14,290 nucleotides of DNA from UBA4823 sp034436035 (GCA_034436035.1 DAOTVW010000079.1:1-14290), one strand, 5' to 3'; positions 1-8,136 are shown, numbered from the stretch's first letter. Made by a program: numbers and translations. Notes: generated by a model from the letters alone, not told the origin.

Positions 1-255
1 ACGAAGATAATAAACCGACGCAAAGATTTCTTCAGTGCTGTTTTTTTGATCTCTGTTTTGGTAGGGTTGCTTATTTCTGCACCATTCCTTGGTCAAGAAA
101 TCCCATTTTTATCCGCAGGAAATAGTGTGGTGAAATCATTGCTACACCTTATTAGTAACGGTGCGATGCGTGGGATTTTGATTGGAGTTGCCCTAGGGAG
201 TATCGCAACTGGTTTACGGTTGATTTTAGGTGCGGATCGGCCTTATGGAGGATGA
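1..255 (+). CDS. C-terminal part of a membrane protein (5' end outside the window)
   Basis: The reading frame is open from base 1 to a TGA at 253-255, so this is the 3' part of a gene that starts left of the window; the TTG at 46 is not a convincing start because the frame continues upstream of it. The visible 84 residues hold two hydrophobic stretches (roughly residues 14-30 and 54-73 of the visible part) separated by a polar loop. The end is short and polar, GADRPYGG. The stop codon overlaps the next ORF (ATGA at 252-255), so the two are very likely co-transcribed and translationally coupled. I do not recognise a characterised family. By context it belongs to the membrane/GlmL-like cluster that follows. 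It could be a subunit of the same membrane complex as the protein at 2063-2764, but this is inference. Confidence 0.7.
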   Translation, partial: TKIINRRKDFFSAVFLISVLVGLLISAPFLGQEIPFLSAGNSVVKSLLHLISNGAMRGILIGVALGSIATGLRLILGADRPYGG

Positions 256-257
256 AC

Positions 258-2066
258 ATGGAGATGAAAATCTGTCCATTTTGCGGACAGCCTAACCAAC
301 CTAATGCGGAAGAATGTGAATTCTGCCATGCTCGTTTGATTCCACTTGGTGAGGGAAGTGAAAAAACAGAAGGGGATACTTTATCGACTGAAATGCCAAT
401 CGGAGAGGAACCACAACCGGAAGTCCCGGAATGGCTGAAAGATTTGCGTGAAATGAAATTGGATGAGACAGAGGAAGGGGAGGGACAGGATGTTATCGAA
501 GAAGCAGACGATATCCCCGAGTGGCTGAAATGGGTTGATACCCAAACGGACAGTCAACCTTCAACAGATTCAAAGGCTTTTTCAACCGAGGATTTAGAAG
601 GGGAAAATGCAGTCAGACCTGAAGAAGAACCGCTTGAATCAGAACCGATCCAACCGACAACAAAAGCGAATACGGAAGTAAAAAGCACCTCCGCGGTAGC
701 GGATCAGAATCTGGAAACGGGGTTACCGGATTGGCTGCGTGAGATGCCCGGATTAGAATGGGAGGGTGAGCTTGAGAAAGAAGAAGCAAATTATTTCGGT
801 GGCGTCGTTCCTCCATTTGTCGAGATTGATGAAAATTTATTAGATATAGGGCTGTCGAGTTTAGAGACAAAGAAAGAAGAAGTTGTTCAGGAACCTCCAT
901 CTGAGGATAAGCAATTTGAACCCAGTACCATTAAGTCGGAAATCACGCCGATGATTCCAGCTGAGCCAGAGACGACCTCAGCCCCGCTGGAAGCGATGCC
1001 AGCTGGGGGGAAAAGAATAGAAGTAGCCGGACCACTGGCTGGATTAACGGATATTTTGCCGGTTGAACCATTCATTGCAGAAGAGAAAAAAGAGGTAGAC
1101 TTTGTTGCTAACCTTCTTATTACCGAAAAACAAAAGAAACAGGCGGAATTATTTCAACAACTTATTGAAGAAGAAGGAATATCAAAAACAATTAAAAAAG
1201 ATAGAGCAGAAAAATCTTCTCCATGGTTACGGATAATCATTTTTTTGTTCCTTTTAGCGGCTAGCATTTATGGTCTCCTCTTTAACCCTTTTCCTGGGAA
1301 ACCAGCAACGGTGAATGTTGGGGTATTCGACGCAATGCAAGCACTTTCCAGAGTTTCTCCCCGTTCGCCGGTTTTATTGATCATTGATTATGAAGCTGGT
1401 GATTTCGCGGAAATGCAGTCGGTCGGGTTTGGATTAATCGATCAATTGATGGTTAAAGGCGCCTATTTGGTGTTAATATCAACTAATCCACTAGGGGTTT
1501 TACAAGGCGAACGGTTAATCCAGCAAGTTAATACAGTAGGCGATCATCAGTATCAAAGTCAAACCGATTGGGTTAATTTGGGTTATCTACCTGGCTCAAC
1601 GGCTGGTATACAACAATTCATTCAATCACCCCGCAATACATTACCAGGGTCAACCTATGGACAAAATATCTGGGAATCGAATGAATTGAAGAATATCCGC
1701 CAAATTGGCGATTTTTCCTTAATCGTGGTGATAACTGAAAATGCCAGCCAATCCCGCACTTGGATAGAGCAGCTCAACGGAAAAATACCAGCAAACCAAA
1801 TCGTTTATTTGGTCAGTGCGCAGGTTGAGCCAGTGATTCAAGCCTATTATGCAGCTCCTTCACCTCAAATAGGGGGGCTTGTGGCAGGAATTAACGGAGG
1901 TGCAACCTACGAGGCGCAAGCTGGCAGAAATGGTTTCGCCATAATGTTTTGGGATGCTTATGGATTGGTTGTTTCGGTGAGCATTATTGCGATTTTATTG
2001 GGGGTTTTGATCAATACATTTGGAAAACTTCGGCAATCCAGTTCAGAGAAAAGGGAGGGAAGATGA
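258..2066 (+). CDS. Zinc-ribbon protein with acidic linker, two TM segments and an extracytoplasmic domain
   Basis: I chose the ATG at 258 because GGAGG (247-251) lies 6 bases before it; the in-frame ATG at 252 directly abuts that site. Numbering is from 258 (602 residues). Residues 6-23 form a zinc ribbon, CPFC-x10-CEFC. Residues about 30-320 are a low-complexity, Glu/Pro-rich cytoplasmic linker that contains three copies of a P-[ED]-W-L-[KR] motif (57-66, 87-93, 157-163). A charged helical stretch lies near 283-307. TM1 is about 324-343. A folded domain of about 220 residues follows, with Rossmann-like beta strands (VLLIIDYE, YLVLIST, LIVVITE). TM2 is about 569-588, followed by a short basic tail. 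Topology is probably ribbon inside, domain outside. The stop overlaps the next gene (ATGA). The function is unknown. A scaffold anchoring partners through the WL motifs is only a guess. Confidence 0.85.
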   Translation: MEMKICPFCGQPNQPNAEECEFCHARLIPLGEGSEKTEGDTLSTEMPIGEEPQPEVPEWLKDLREMKLDETEEGEGQDVIEEADDIPEWLKWVDTQTDSQPSTDSKAFSTEDLEGENAVRPEEEPLESEPIQPTTKANTEVKSTSAVADQNLETGLPDWLREMPGLEWEGELEKEEANYFGGVVPPFVEIDENLLDIGLSSLETKKEEVVQEPPSEDKQFEPSTIKSEITPMIPAEPETTSAPLEAMPAGGKRIEVAGPLAGLTDILPVEPFIAEEKKEVDFVANLLITEKQKKQAELFQQLIEEEGISKTIKKDRAEKSSPWLRIIIFLFLLAASIYGLLFNPFPGKPATVNVGVFDAMQALSRVSPRSPVLLIIDYEAGDFAEMQSVGFGLIDQLMVKGAYLVLISTNPLGVLQGERLIQQVNTVGDHQYQSQTDWVNLGYLPGSTAGIQQFIQSPRNTLPGSTYGQNIWESNELKNIRQIGDFSLIVVITENASQSRTWIEQLNGKIPANQIVYLVSAQVEPVIQAYYAAPSPQIGGLVAGINGGATYEAQAGRNGFAIMFWDAYGLVVSVSIIAILLGVLINTFGKLRQSSSEKREGR

Positions 2067-2764
2067 ATCTGCCCACGGATTGGATTAATTTTGTGATGAC
2101 TTTTGTCAGTGCAATTCTAACCCTGATCATTTTCAGCTATATTTTCGGTGATCATTTCCTTTACCGCATCACGATTGCTCTATTCATCGGTGTTACAGCT
2201 GGTTTTGGATGTTTAAGTGTGATACAGAGTATTCTGTATCCCAAGCTCATTCAGCCGGTTCTCCAGGATCCGACCCAAGGTGTGATCAAAATCATCGTTC
2301 CTTTATTATTAAGTTTGTTGCTGCTCTTTAAATTATCCCAGCGTTGGTCATTTATCGGTAATCCGAGTTTAGCTTTAATGGCAGGGGTTGGCGCTGCGAC
2401 CGTTGTCGGCGGGGCGATCAAAGGGACTTTGTTCCCCCAAGTCCTTGCCAGCATTAATCAATTTGATCTACAAGCGATGAAACCTAGCGGCGTCAATCCG
2501 CTAGTTGGCATCGTTGAAGGGGGGATTATCTTGATTGGAACCATTACTACTTTAGCCCATTTTCATTTTGGCGCGCGCTCTTCCTCGGAAGGAAAAGCCC
2601 GGCGAGGAATTTGGATTGAAATGTTCAGCTGGATTGGACAATTGTTTATCGCTGTTGCTTTAGGTTGGATATTCTCGGGAGTTCTCCGGGCTGGCTATGT
2701 CGCTTTATTGGACAGAGTGCGCTTTATCATTCTTTTTATCCTCAATTTGTTGAGGGGGATTTAA
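2063..2764 (+). CDS. Polytopic membrane protein of unknown function
   Basis: The ORF extends upstream to 1949, but the start is the ATG at 2063: it overlaps the previous stop (ATGA) and has GGGAGG at 2053-2058 four bases before it. The product is 233 residues with six to seven hydrophobic segments (about 9-28, 35-56, 73-90, 101-120, 145-167, 186-211 and possibly 219-232). A polar, basic cytoplasmic-type loop, SSSEGKARRG, lies near 172-182. Short Gly-rich helices (MAGVGAATVVGGAIKG) suggest close helix packing. There is no recognisable transporter signature, ATP-binding motif or peptidase motif. The first 60 residues (GDHFLYRITIALFIGVTAGFG) are the most family-like part to my eye. The gene lies between the zinc-ribbon protein and the GlmL-like ATPase with almost no intergenic DNA, so it is likely the integral membrane core of this cluster. 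Confidence 0.85.
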   Translation: MNLPTDWINFVMTFVSAILTLIIFSYIFGDHFLYRITIALFIGVTAGFGCLSVIQSILYPKLIQPVLQDPTQGVIKIIVPLLLSLLLLFKLSQRWSFIGNPSLALMAGVGAATVVGGAIKGTLFPQVLASINQFDLQAMKPSGVNPLVGIVEGGIILIGTITTLAHFHFGARSSSEGKARRGIWIEMFSWIGQLFIAVALGWIFSGVLRAGYVALLDRVRFIILFILNLLRGI

Positions 2765-2766
2765 CT

Positions 2767-4524
2767 ATGAGCTTATCCCTCGTCAAATCGGAATCTTTGT
2801 TAGCCATCGATGTTGGAACGGTTAATACCCGCGTATCTCTCTTTGATGTCGTAGATGCCCGTTATCGTTATCTGGGTAGCGGGATTGCGCCGACTACCAT
2901 CAACGCGCCTTTTAATGACATTCGAGAAGGAATAAACCAAGCCATTGAAAATTTACAAACAATTACTGGCAGGATATTACTGGGAGATGATGCGCAAATC
3001 ATTATTCCCGAGCAAGTAGATGGAAGTGGGGTTGACCTTGTTGCTGCGACGGTTTCTGCAAGTACACCGTTGAATATTATCGTGGCTGGATTGTTGGAAG
3101 ATGTTTCTGTGGAAAGCGCGGTTCGCTTAGCCAATTCGATTCCTTCTGTCATTCAGAAGAAATTTGGTTTAAATGATCACTTATCTGCTGAAGAGCGTCT
3201 AAATTCTATCGTTCAATTACGGCCAGATTTAATTTTAGTTGCCGGTGGAACGGATCAAGGAGCAGAAAGCTCGGTTTTGAAAATGCTGGAGACGATTGGA
3301 TTGGCGAGCTTTCTTTTGCCTGACGATCAGCGTCCGCTAATATTATTTATGGGAAATACGAAGTTACACGAAAAGATCAAGCAAATTCCCGTTATTGGAC
3401 AGACAATCCGTTTTGCCCCGAACATCCGCCCAGCCTTAGACACGGAGCAAATGCAACCGGCTCGTGTAGAATTGATGGATGCCTTCCGTACGATTCAACA
3501 AGGCAAACTGCCCGGATTTTCCAATTTAATAGAATGGACAAAAGGGGCTACCATCCCTGCGTCTTTTGGTTGGGAGAGGGTCATTCGTTTGTTGAGTAAA
3601 GTGTATGATAGCCATAAAGGAGTTCTAGGGGCAGATATTGGGGTATCGGGGATATGTTTGGCAGCTGGTTTTGGTGGGGAAACTCAAGTTGCAGCATTTC
3701 CGCAATACGGATTAGGAAATCCAAATCAACATCAATTTGATGCCGATTTCATTGACGATATCCAAAAATGGCTGATGTTTGATTTTTCAGTGCCAGAGAT
3801 TAAAAATTTGATTCAAACCCGCCGGATTTATCCCGCTAGCCTTCCGCTGACAGAGGCTGAATTAGATTTTGAATATGCTTATAGTACAGTCGCATTGCAG
3901 CATAGCATCCAGCAGTTTTTACAAAGTTTACATTCCATAACTCATATTGGTGAAAGCGAATGTCTCCCAGCCGTTGAGCCGATTATCATTTCTGGTTCGG
4001 TGCTCACCAATTCTTCTCATCTCGCGCGCAGCGCCATGACAATATTAAATGGGCTGCAACCTACCCGCATCACGACATTAATTTTAGATCAACATCATTT
4101 GGTCAAAGTATTAGGTGCAGCTGCAGCGGTTAATCCAGTCTTGGCGATTCAAGCAATGGATTTTGGCACGTTATTAAATTTGGCGTCGGTTATCGCACCG
4201 GTTGGACGTGCCAAGGCTGGCACAGTCATCTTGAAAGCGAAAATTAATTATGAGGATGGCAGAGAGCAAAAGCTGGATGTCCGTTATGGCCAATTTATTT
4301 GCCTGCCATTACCAATTGGACAATCTATGCAAATGCAGCTGCAACCATTACATAAGTTCGATATCGGCATGGGGGGAGAAGGGGTTGGGGGAAAAGTCCG
4401 TTTGAATGGAAGCGCTTTAGGTGTCATCATCGATGCGCGTGGACGACCGCTTCGATTACCTCAAGACAGGGAAAAAAGGCGTGAACTCCATAAGCGCTGG
4501 ATGTTGGCTTTAGAAAAACGATAA
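2767..4524 (+). CDS. MutL/GlmL-like ASKHA-fold ATPase with extra C-terminal domain
   Basis: The start is the ATG at 2767, two bases after the previous stop, with GAGGGGG (2752-2758) eight bases upstream; the ORF extends further 5' only by chance. The product is 585 residues. An actin-like ATPase fold is shown by phosphate-1 (AIDVGTVNTRVSLFD, 13-27), phosphate-2 (GADIGVSGICLAAGF, 288-302), an LVAGGTDQGAE segment (157-167) and a glycine-bearing adenosine-site region (IIISGSVLTNSSHL, 406-419). APTTI (41-45) and the overall order match GlmL/MutL, the reactivating chaperone of B12-dependent glutamate mutase. Known GlmL proteins are, as I recall, roughly 460 residues; here residues about 475-585 form an added beta-rich and basic tail. 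No mutase subunit gene is visible, and the neighbours are membrane proteins. I infer a repurposed ATPase in an envelope complex. Family membership is fairly sure; function is not. Confidence 0.85.
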   Translation: MSLSLVKSESLLAIDVGTVNTRVSLFDVVDARYRYLGSGIAPTTINAPFNDIREGINQAIENLQTITGRILLGDDAQIIIPEQVDGSGVDLVAATVSASTPLNIIVAGLLEDVSVESAVRLANSIPSVIQKKFGLNDHLSAEERLNSIVQLRPDLILVAGGTDQGAESSVLKMLETIGLASFLLPDDQRPLILFMGNTKLHEKIKQIPVIGQTIRFAPNIRPALDTEQMQPARVELMDAFRTIQQGKLPGFSNLIEWTKGATIPASFGWERVIRLLSKVYDSHKGVLGADIGVSGICLAAGFGGETQVAAFPQYGLGNPNQHQFDADFIDDIQKWLMFDFSVPEIKNLIQTRRIYPASLPLTEAELDFEYAYSTVALQHSIQQFLQSLHSITHIGESECLPAVEPIIISGSVLTNSSHLARSAMTILNGLQPTRITTLILDQHHLVKVLGAAAAVNPVLAIQAMDFGTLLNLASVIAPVGRAKAGTVILKAKINYEDGREQKLDVRYGQFICLPLPIGQSMQMQLQPLHKFDIGMGGEGVGGKVRLNGSALGVIIDARGRPLRLPQDREKRRELHKRWMLALEKR

Positions 4525-4554
4525 TGGCATCAATCTTGCACTGATTTAGAGACG

Positions 4555-5613
4555 ATGATGAATGTTCAAGTTACCCACTTTCAAACCCTTGTAACCATTC
4601 GCCGCGAGCGCTTCTTGCCTCAAAATGGCAACGTTTTAGTGCGTAAAGGGCAAAGGGTTTCCGCGGATGAAATCCTTGCGGTTTGCGAAAATCCTCCGCG
4701 ATATGTATGGTTAGATTACGCCCGTGGATTAGGATTACCTGCCAAAAAGGCGGATGAATTGTTACAAGTAAAAGCGGGACAGAATGTAGATGAAAAAGAC
4801 ATTTTAGCCGGACCGTTTGGGTGGGCGAAAAGGGTTGTTCGATCCCCCCAGAAAGGGCAAGTTGTTTTAGCTGGGGAGGGCCAATTATTATTGAAAGTGG
4901 AAACGCCCGGTATGGAATTAAAAGCCGGTTTTGAGGCAACTGTTGTAGATTTAATTGCCGGAAGAGGGGTGATTTTAGAAACTTGCGCTGCATTGTTGCA
5001 AGGCATTTGGGGGAATGGAAAAGCGGCTAATGGTGTCTTAATGAACCCATATCATGCTGCCGAGCAGGAATTAACGGTTGAGCATTTGACGATGGATTTA
5101 CAAGAGGCGATCCTCGTTGGAGGATGGGTTTCTAACCCCCAAACCTTGAAATCGGCCGTGGAGTTAGCCGTGCGTGGTTTAATATTGGGCGGTATCGAGG
5201 CACAGCTGCTTGACCTAGCTAAAGAAATGCCCTATCCAATTTTAGTGTTAGACGGTTTTGGTCCCATTCCAATGAATAGCCTTGCGTACCGAATATTGAG
5301 TGAAAATGAAAGAAAGTTTATTTCAGTAAACGCTTGGGAATGGGAGCGGATTAAAGGAATTCGGCCAGAGGCGATCATTGTGATCCCTGAGGAGGAAAAC
5401 GCAGAAGCGAGCCGAGAGATAGTAGAACTCAGTGTTGGGCAGACCGTAAGGGTTTGCCGTTCTCCATACACTGCTAGAATTGGGCGATTGGAACGGATCA
5501 ATCCAGGCAAAACCATTCTGGGGAATGGATTATCCGTTAATGCTGGCGAAGTAATATTAGATGATGGGGAGAAAGTAATCACCCCTTTAGAGAATCTAGA
5601 AGTGATACTTTAA
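4555..5613 (+). CDS. Uncharacterised protein with hybrid-barrel-like N-terminus and KOW-like C-terminus
   Basis: The gene begins 30 bases after the GlmL-like gene. Two adjacent ATGs (4555, 4558) are possible and the ribosome-binding site is weak, so the exact start is uncertain by one codon. The 352-residue product has no signal peptide or TM segment, so it is probably cytoplasmic. Residues about 20-135 consist of short beta segments with Gly turns (LVRKGQRVSADEIL, RSPQKGQVVLAGEGQLLLKVETPG), reminiscent of a lipoyl/barrel-sandwich hybrid fold, but there is no lysine motif for biotin or lipoate. Residues about 135-285 look alpha/beta (PILVLDGFGPIPM, AIIVIPEEEN). Residues about 293-352 resemble a KOW/SH3-like barrel (GQTVRVCRSPYTARIGRLERI, then DGEKVITPLENLEVI). 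The position suggests a partner of the ATPase. I cannot assign a reaction. Confidence 0.8.
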   Translation: MMNVQVTHFQTLVTIRRERFLPQNGNVLVRKGQRVSADEILAVCENPPRYVWLDYARGLGLPAKKADELLQVKAGQNVDEKDILAGPFGWAKRVVRSPQKGQVVLAGEGQLLLKVETPGMELKAGFEATVVDLIAGRGVILETCAALLQGIWGNGKAANGVLMNPYHAAEQELTVEHLTMDLQEAILVGGWVSNPQTLKSAVELAVRGLILGGIEAQLLDLAKEMPYPILVLDGFGPIPMNSLAYRILSENERKFISVNAWEWERIKGIRPEAIIVIPEEENAEASREIVELSVGQTVRVCRSPYTARIGRLERINPGKTILGNGLSVNAGEVILDDGEKVITPLENLEVIL

Positions 5614-5659
5614 TCAAGGAACACTTAAATCAATTATCCCTCAAAAGGAGGAGAAGATC

Positions 5660-6220
5660 ATGGCTTTTGAAGATTTAGACCTAAATGAAGATTTGGATGC
5701 AGCACCACCACCGGAAGGGCGTTCCAATCGAACCTTTATCATTATTGCTTTGGGATTGATCTTTTTTGCATTGGTTGTGGTGGCTTGTTTAGCCGCCTAC
5801 GCTCTCTACTATGTGCCAAGACAACGTCAGGCTCAGGCGAATCAAGTGGCAACCGTAAATGCACAGAACACCGAAGTGGCAGCCAGCATTCTCGCTACAA
5901 ATGTCGCAAAATCCTTTACTGCCACCCCGCAAGCCTCACCTACCAACACCGCCGTGGTTGTTGTGGAAGCTACCGATACACCAGTTGTGGTCATCCCAAC
6001 CAATACATTAGTACCAACCGGAGACCCCCGCACTGCCACAGTGGCAGCCTTGTTCACCCAAGCTGCCCAGGCGCAACAGACCTTGATTCCTACTACAACT
6101 ACTACCGCATTGCCGACCACCGGTTTTGCTGATGAAGTGGGTGTTCCTGGATTGATTGGTATGGCGGTCTTGCTATTGCTGGTAATCTTTTTCGCTCGTC
6201 GATTGCGGACAGCCGGCTAA
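5660..6220 (+). CDS. Small Thr/Pro-rich protein with LPTTG-type cell-wall sorting signal
   Basis: A strong ribosome-binding site, AAGGAGGAG (5645-5653), lies six bases before the ATG. The 186-residue product starts with an acidic cytoplasmic tail (residues 1-20). A hydrophobic segment (about 25-50) ends in YYVPRQRQ. The Ala/Thr/Pro/Val-rich extracytoplasmic region (about 55-150) includes runs such as PTNT and TTTTT. The end is LPTTG (151-155), a polar gap, a hydrophobic segment (about 161-179) and RRLR, which is the layout of a sortase sorting signal. The low complexity means no enzymatic activity is expected. It lies 46 bases after the KOW-like gene on the same strand and may be the last gene of that unit. 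The alternative is a plain two-TM protein whose LPTTG is incidental; no sortase gene is in the window. Confidence 0.8.
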   Translation: MAFEDLDLNEDLDAAPPPEGRSNRTFIIIALGLIFFALVVVACLAAYALYYVPRQRQAQANQVATVNAQNTEVAASILATNVAKSFTATPQASPTNTAVVVVEATDTPVVVIPTNTLVPTGDPRTATVAALFTQAAQAQQTLIPTTTTTALPTTGFADEVGVPGLIGMAVLLLLVIFFARRLRTAG

Positions 6221-6339
6221 TTTTATGAAATAGATTTTCTCATTCTAAAAATCGCTGGCAATTCAAAGATAAGGTATTAGCGAAAAGTACTCGCAGCCTG
6301 TGTTTGGTTTGGAAATATCATTGCCAAATTGACAATACT

Positions 6340-6385
6340 ACGAAGCGCTGGTCTACATGTTCAAAGTGGAGATCAAGCGCTTCGT
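6340..6385 (+). terminator. Long-loop inverted repeat between convergent genes, possible terminator
   Basis: Perfect 10-base arms ACGAAGCGCT (6340-6349) and AGCGCTTCGT (6376-6385) are separated by 26 bases. A T-rich stretch, TTCAATTTATT, follows on the + strand. It lies in the 231-base gap between the 3' ends of the + gene at 5660 and the - gene at 6452, where a terminator is expected. The loop is long and the T run is broken, so it could instead be a protein-binding inverted repeat. Confidence 0.4.
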
Positions 6386-6451
6386 TTCAATTTATTGGAG
6401 AATTTCAATACTCTAATCTGATATAGAACCTTCCGTGTAGCCCTTTTATTT

Positions 6452-7912
6452 CTATGAAGAGCTATTCGCAATATTTTCCCCAAATTCGATTAAGGCATCC
6501 ATAATCTCGGGTGAACGCCCTTCGGCATAAACCCGCAGCACTGGTTCTGTACCAGAGGGTCGAATCAGCAACCAGGAGTCATCTTGTAATATATATTTCA
6601 CCCCATCGATAGAACGAATATCGCTCACTTGAATACCGCCGATGTGGCTGGGTGCTTTCTCTAGTAACTTCTTAGTCATGTGCTCTTTTGAGATAGGATG
6701 ATTTAACCGTAAATCTACACGGTGATAATGGGATGGTCCTACTTCTTTTAGCAAACGTTCAACCAGTTCTGCAAGGGAAGATTGAGCTGAGGCAACGATT
6801 TCAATCAATAATAAACCCATTAAGATTCCATCACCCTCGGGGATATGACCTTGTATGGACATTCCACCTGATTCTTCTCCCCCAATCAATACTTTTTCTT
6901 TTAACATATATTCAGCGATATGATTGAAACCAACCGGTGTCTCATAAACTGGCAGGTTATATTTATCTGCCAAGCGATCAATCATACGCGTCGTCGATAC
7001 CGTGCGGACAATTGGTCCCCGCCAGCCACGTTTTTCCACGAGATGTTTCAAAGCCAGTGCCATAATTTTATGGGGGTCAATAAAATGTCCTTCTTCATCC
7101 ATAGCCCCGATACGATCGGCATCGCCATCGGTTGCCAAACCAAAATTCCCCATGTGGGTGCTAATCGCACCAGCAAGCGCTCCTAAGTGTTTCCGAATCG
7201 GTTCGGGGTGGATACCGCCAAAACCCGGATTCATTTCACCACGAATTTCTTGTACTTCGCATCCACTTCCTTGCAGGAAACCTTTAATAACACCTCTTCC
7301 GCTTCCGTACATGGAATCAACGACTACTCTTTGAGGATTCTCCGCAATGGCATCGAAATCAATCAAGGTGCGTAGATGATCTCCGTATGCTGGGATGGGG
7401 TTGAAGCGTTGGATTAAACCGGCTTGTCGAGCTTGGTCGAAATCCATTAAATTTGGTCCCCGTGCGCGTTCTTCGTTGTCGTTGAGATAGATTTCAACCT
7501 TGCGACATTGCTCACTCGTGGCTGAACCGCCATAATGGGCTTTAAGTTTCACCCCATTGTAGCGTGGGGCATTGTGGGAGGCGGTGATCATCACACCCGC
7601 AGCGGCGCCAAGATGGCGTACTGCGTAGGAAATGGCTGGAGTGGGTGCATCGGATTGCGCTAAATAAACGGTATAACCATTGGCGGCTAGTACTCGGGCT
7701 ACGTCGGTTGCGTAGCGATCGGATAAAAAACGGGTGTCAAAACCAATGACCATTTTTCGGTTATCGATCTTCTCGGAACTTTCATAACCGTTCGTCCATG
7801 AATCGGATGCGACCGCATCCGCAATTGCTTGAGCGACGTTGCGGAGATTGTGGAAAGTAAACGTATCGGAAATAACAGCTCGCCAGCCATCTGTTCCAAA
7901 GTGTATTGTCAT
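6452..7912 (-). CDS. Phosphohexomutase (phosphoglucomutase/phosphomannomutase family)
   Basis: The start is the CAT at 7910-7912, with GAGGAG (complement of 7919-7924) six bases upstream. The 486-residue product has the full alpha-D-phosphohexomutase signature set. FGTDGWR (5-11) is at the N-terminus, and the active-site serine loop TASHNAPRYNG has catalytic Ser112. The metal loop TDGDADR (261-267) supplies three aspartates for Mg2+. The sugar-binding loop is GEESGG (345-350) and the phosphate-binding loop is RPSGTEP (451-457). The enzyme moves phosphate between C1 and C6 of hexoses through a phosphoserine and a 1,6-bisphosphate intermediate, linking glycolysis to glycogen and envelope polysaccharide precursors. 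Length and motifs are those of an intact cytoplasmic enzyme. Whether glucose, mannose or both are used cannot be read from the sequence. It is transcribed alone, convergent with the envelope cluster and divergent from the cNMP-binding protein. Confidence 0.95.
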   Translation of the reverse strand: MTIHFGTDGWRAVISDTFTFHNLRNVAQAIADAVASDSWTNGYESSEKIDNRKMVIGFDTRFLSDRYATDVARVLAANGYTVYLAQSDAPTPAISYAVRHLGAAAGVMITASHNAPRYNGVKLKAHYGGSATSEQCRKVEIYLNDNEERARGPNLMDFDQARQAGLIQRFNPIPAYGDHLRTLIDFDAIAENPQRVVVDSMYGSGRGVIKGFLQGSGCEVQEIRGEMNPGFGGIHPEPIRKHLGALAGAISTHMGNFGLATDGDADRIGAMDEEGHFIDPHKIMALALKHLVEKRGWRGPIVRTVSTTRMIDRLADKYNLPVYETPVGFNHIAEYMLKEKVLIGGEESGGMSIQGHIPEGDGILMGLLLIEIVASAQSSLAELVERLLKEVGPSHYHRVDLRLNHPISKEHMTKKLLEKAPSHIGGIQVSDIRSIDGVKYILQDDSWLLIRPSGTEPVLRVYAEGRSPEIMDALIEFGENIANSSS

Positions 7913-8025
7913 GTTTTACTCCTCGTCAATTAGGATCGTTTGACGAATTTCTTTTGGCAAAGAGAGTGAATTGCATTTTGCCTCATTCGAGGATCCCGGT
8001 AATTTTTTGAGAATCAACCCAAACC

Positions 8026-8034
8026 ATTCTATCA
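8026..8034 (-). promoter_or_regulatory. Extended -10 promoter candidate for the phosphohexomutase gene
   Basis: On the - strand the sequence reads TGATAGAAT, a TGnTAtAAT-type extended -10 with one mismatch. Transcription would begin near 8019, giving a leader of about 107 bases that contains the GAGGAG ribosome-binding site. No good -35 box was seen. Confidence 0.3.
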
Positions 8035-8127
8035 CTGACTACCTTTTTTGAGGATGGATTGGAGATGTATAGAAACAAGGTTATTCTGGCTTTTTTCTTG
8101 CAACACAATCTGGGTCAGTAATAAACG

Positions 8128-8136
8128 TGCTAGAAT
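8128..8136 (+). promoter_or_regulatory. Extended -10 promoter candidate directly before the start codon at 8143
   Basis: TGCTAGAAT matches an extended -10 with one mismatch and ends seven bases before the A of the ATG. A start site at that distance would fall on or next to the ATG and give a leaderless mRNA. This fits the absence of any purine-rich ribosome-binding site between 8137 and 8142. TTGCAA at 8098-8103 is too far away to be its -35 box. Confidence 0.35.

Noticed and set aside
4571..4993. A 140-codon open frame on the - strand inside the KOW-like gene
   Set aside because: It lies wholly antisense to a well-supported gene, has no ribosome-binding site and its translation has no recognisable domain.
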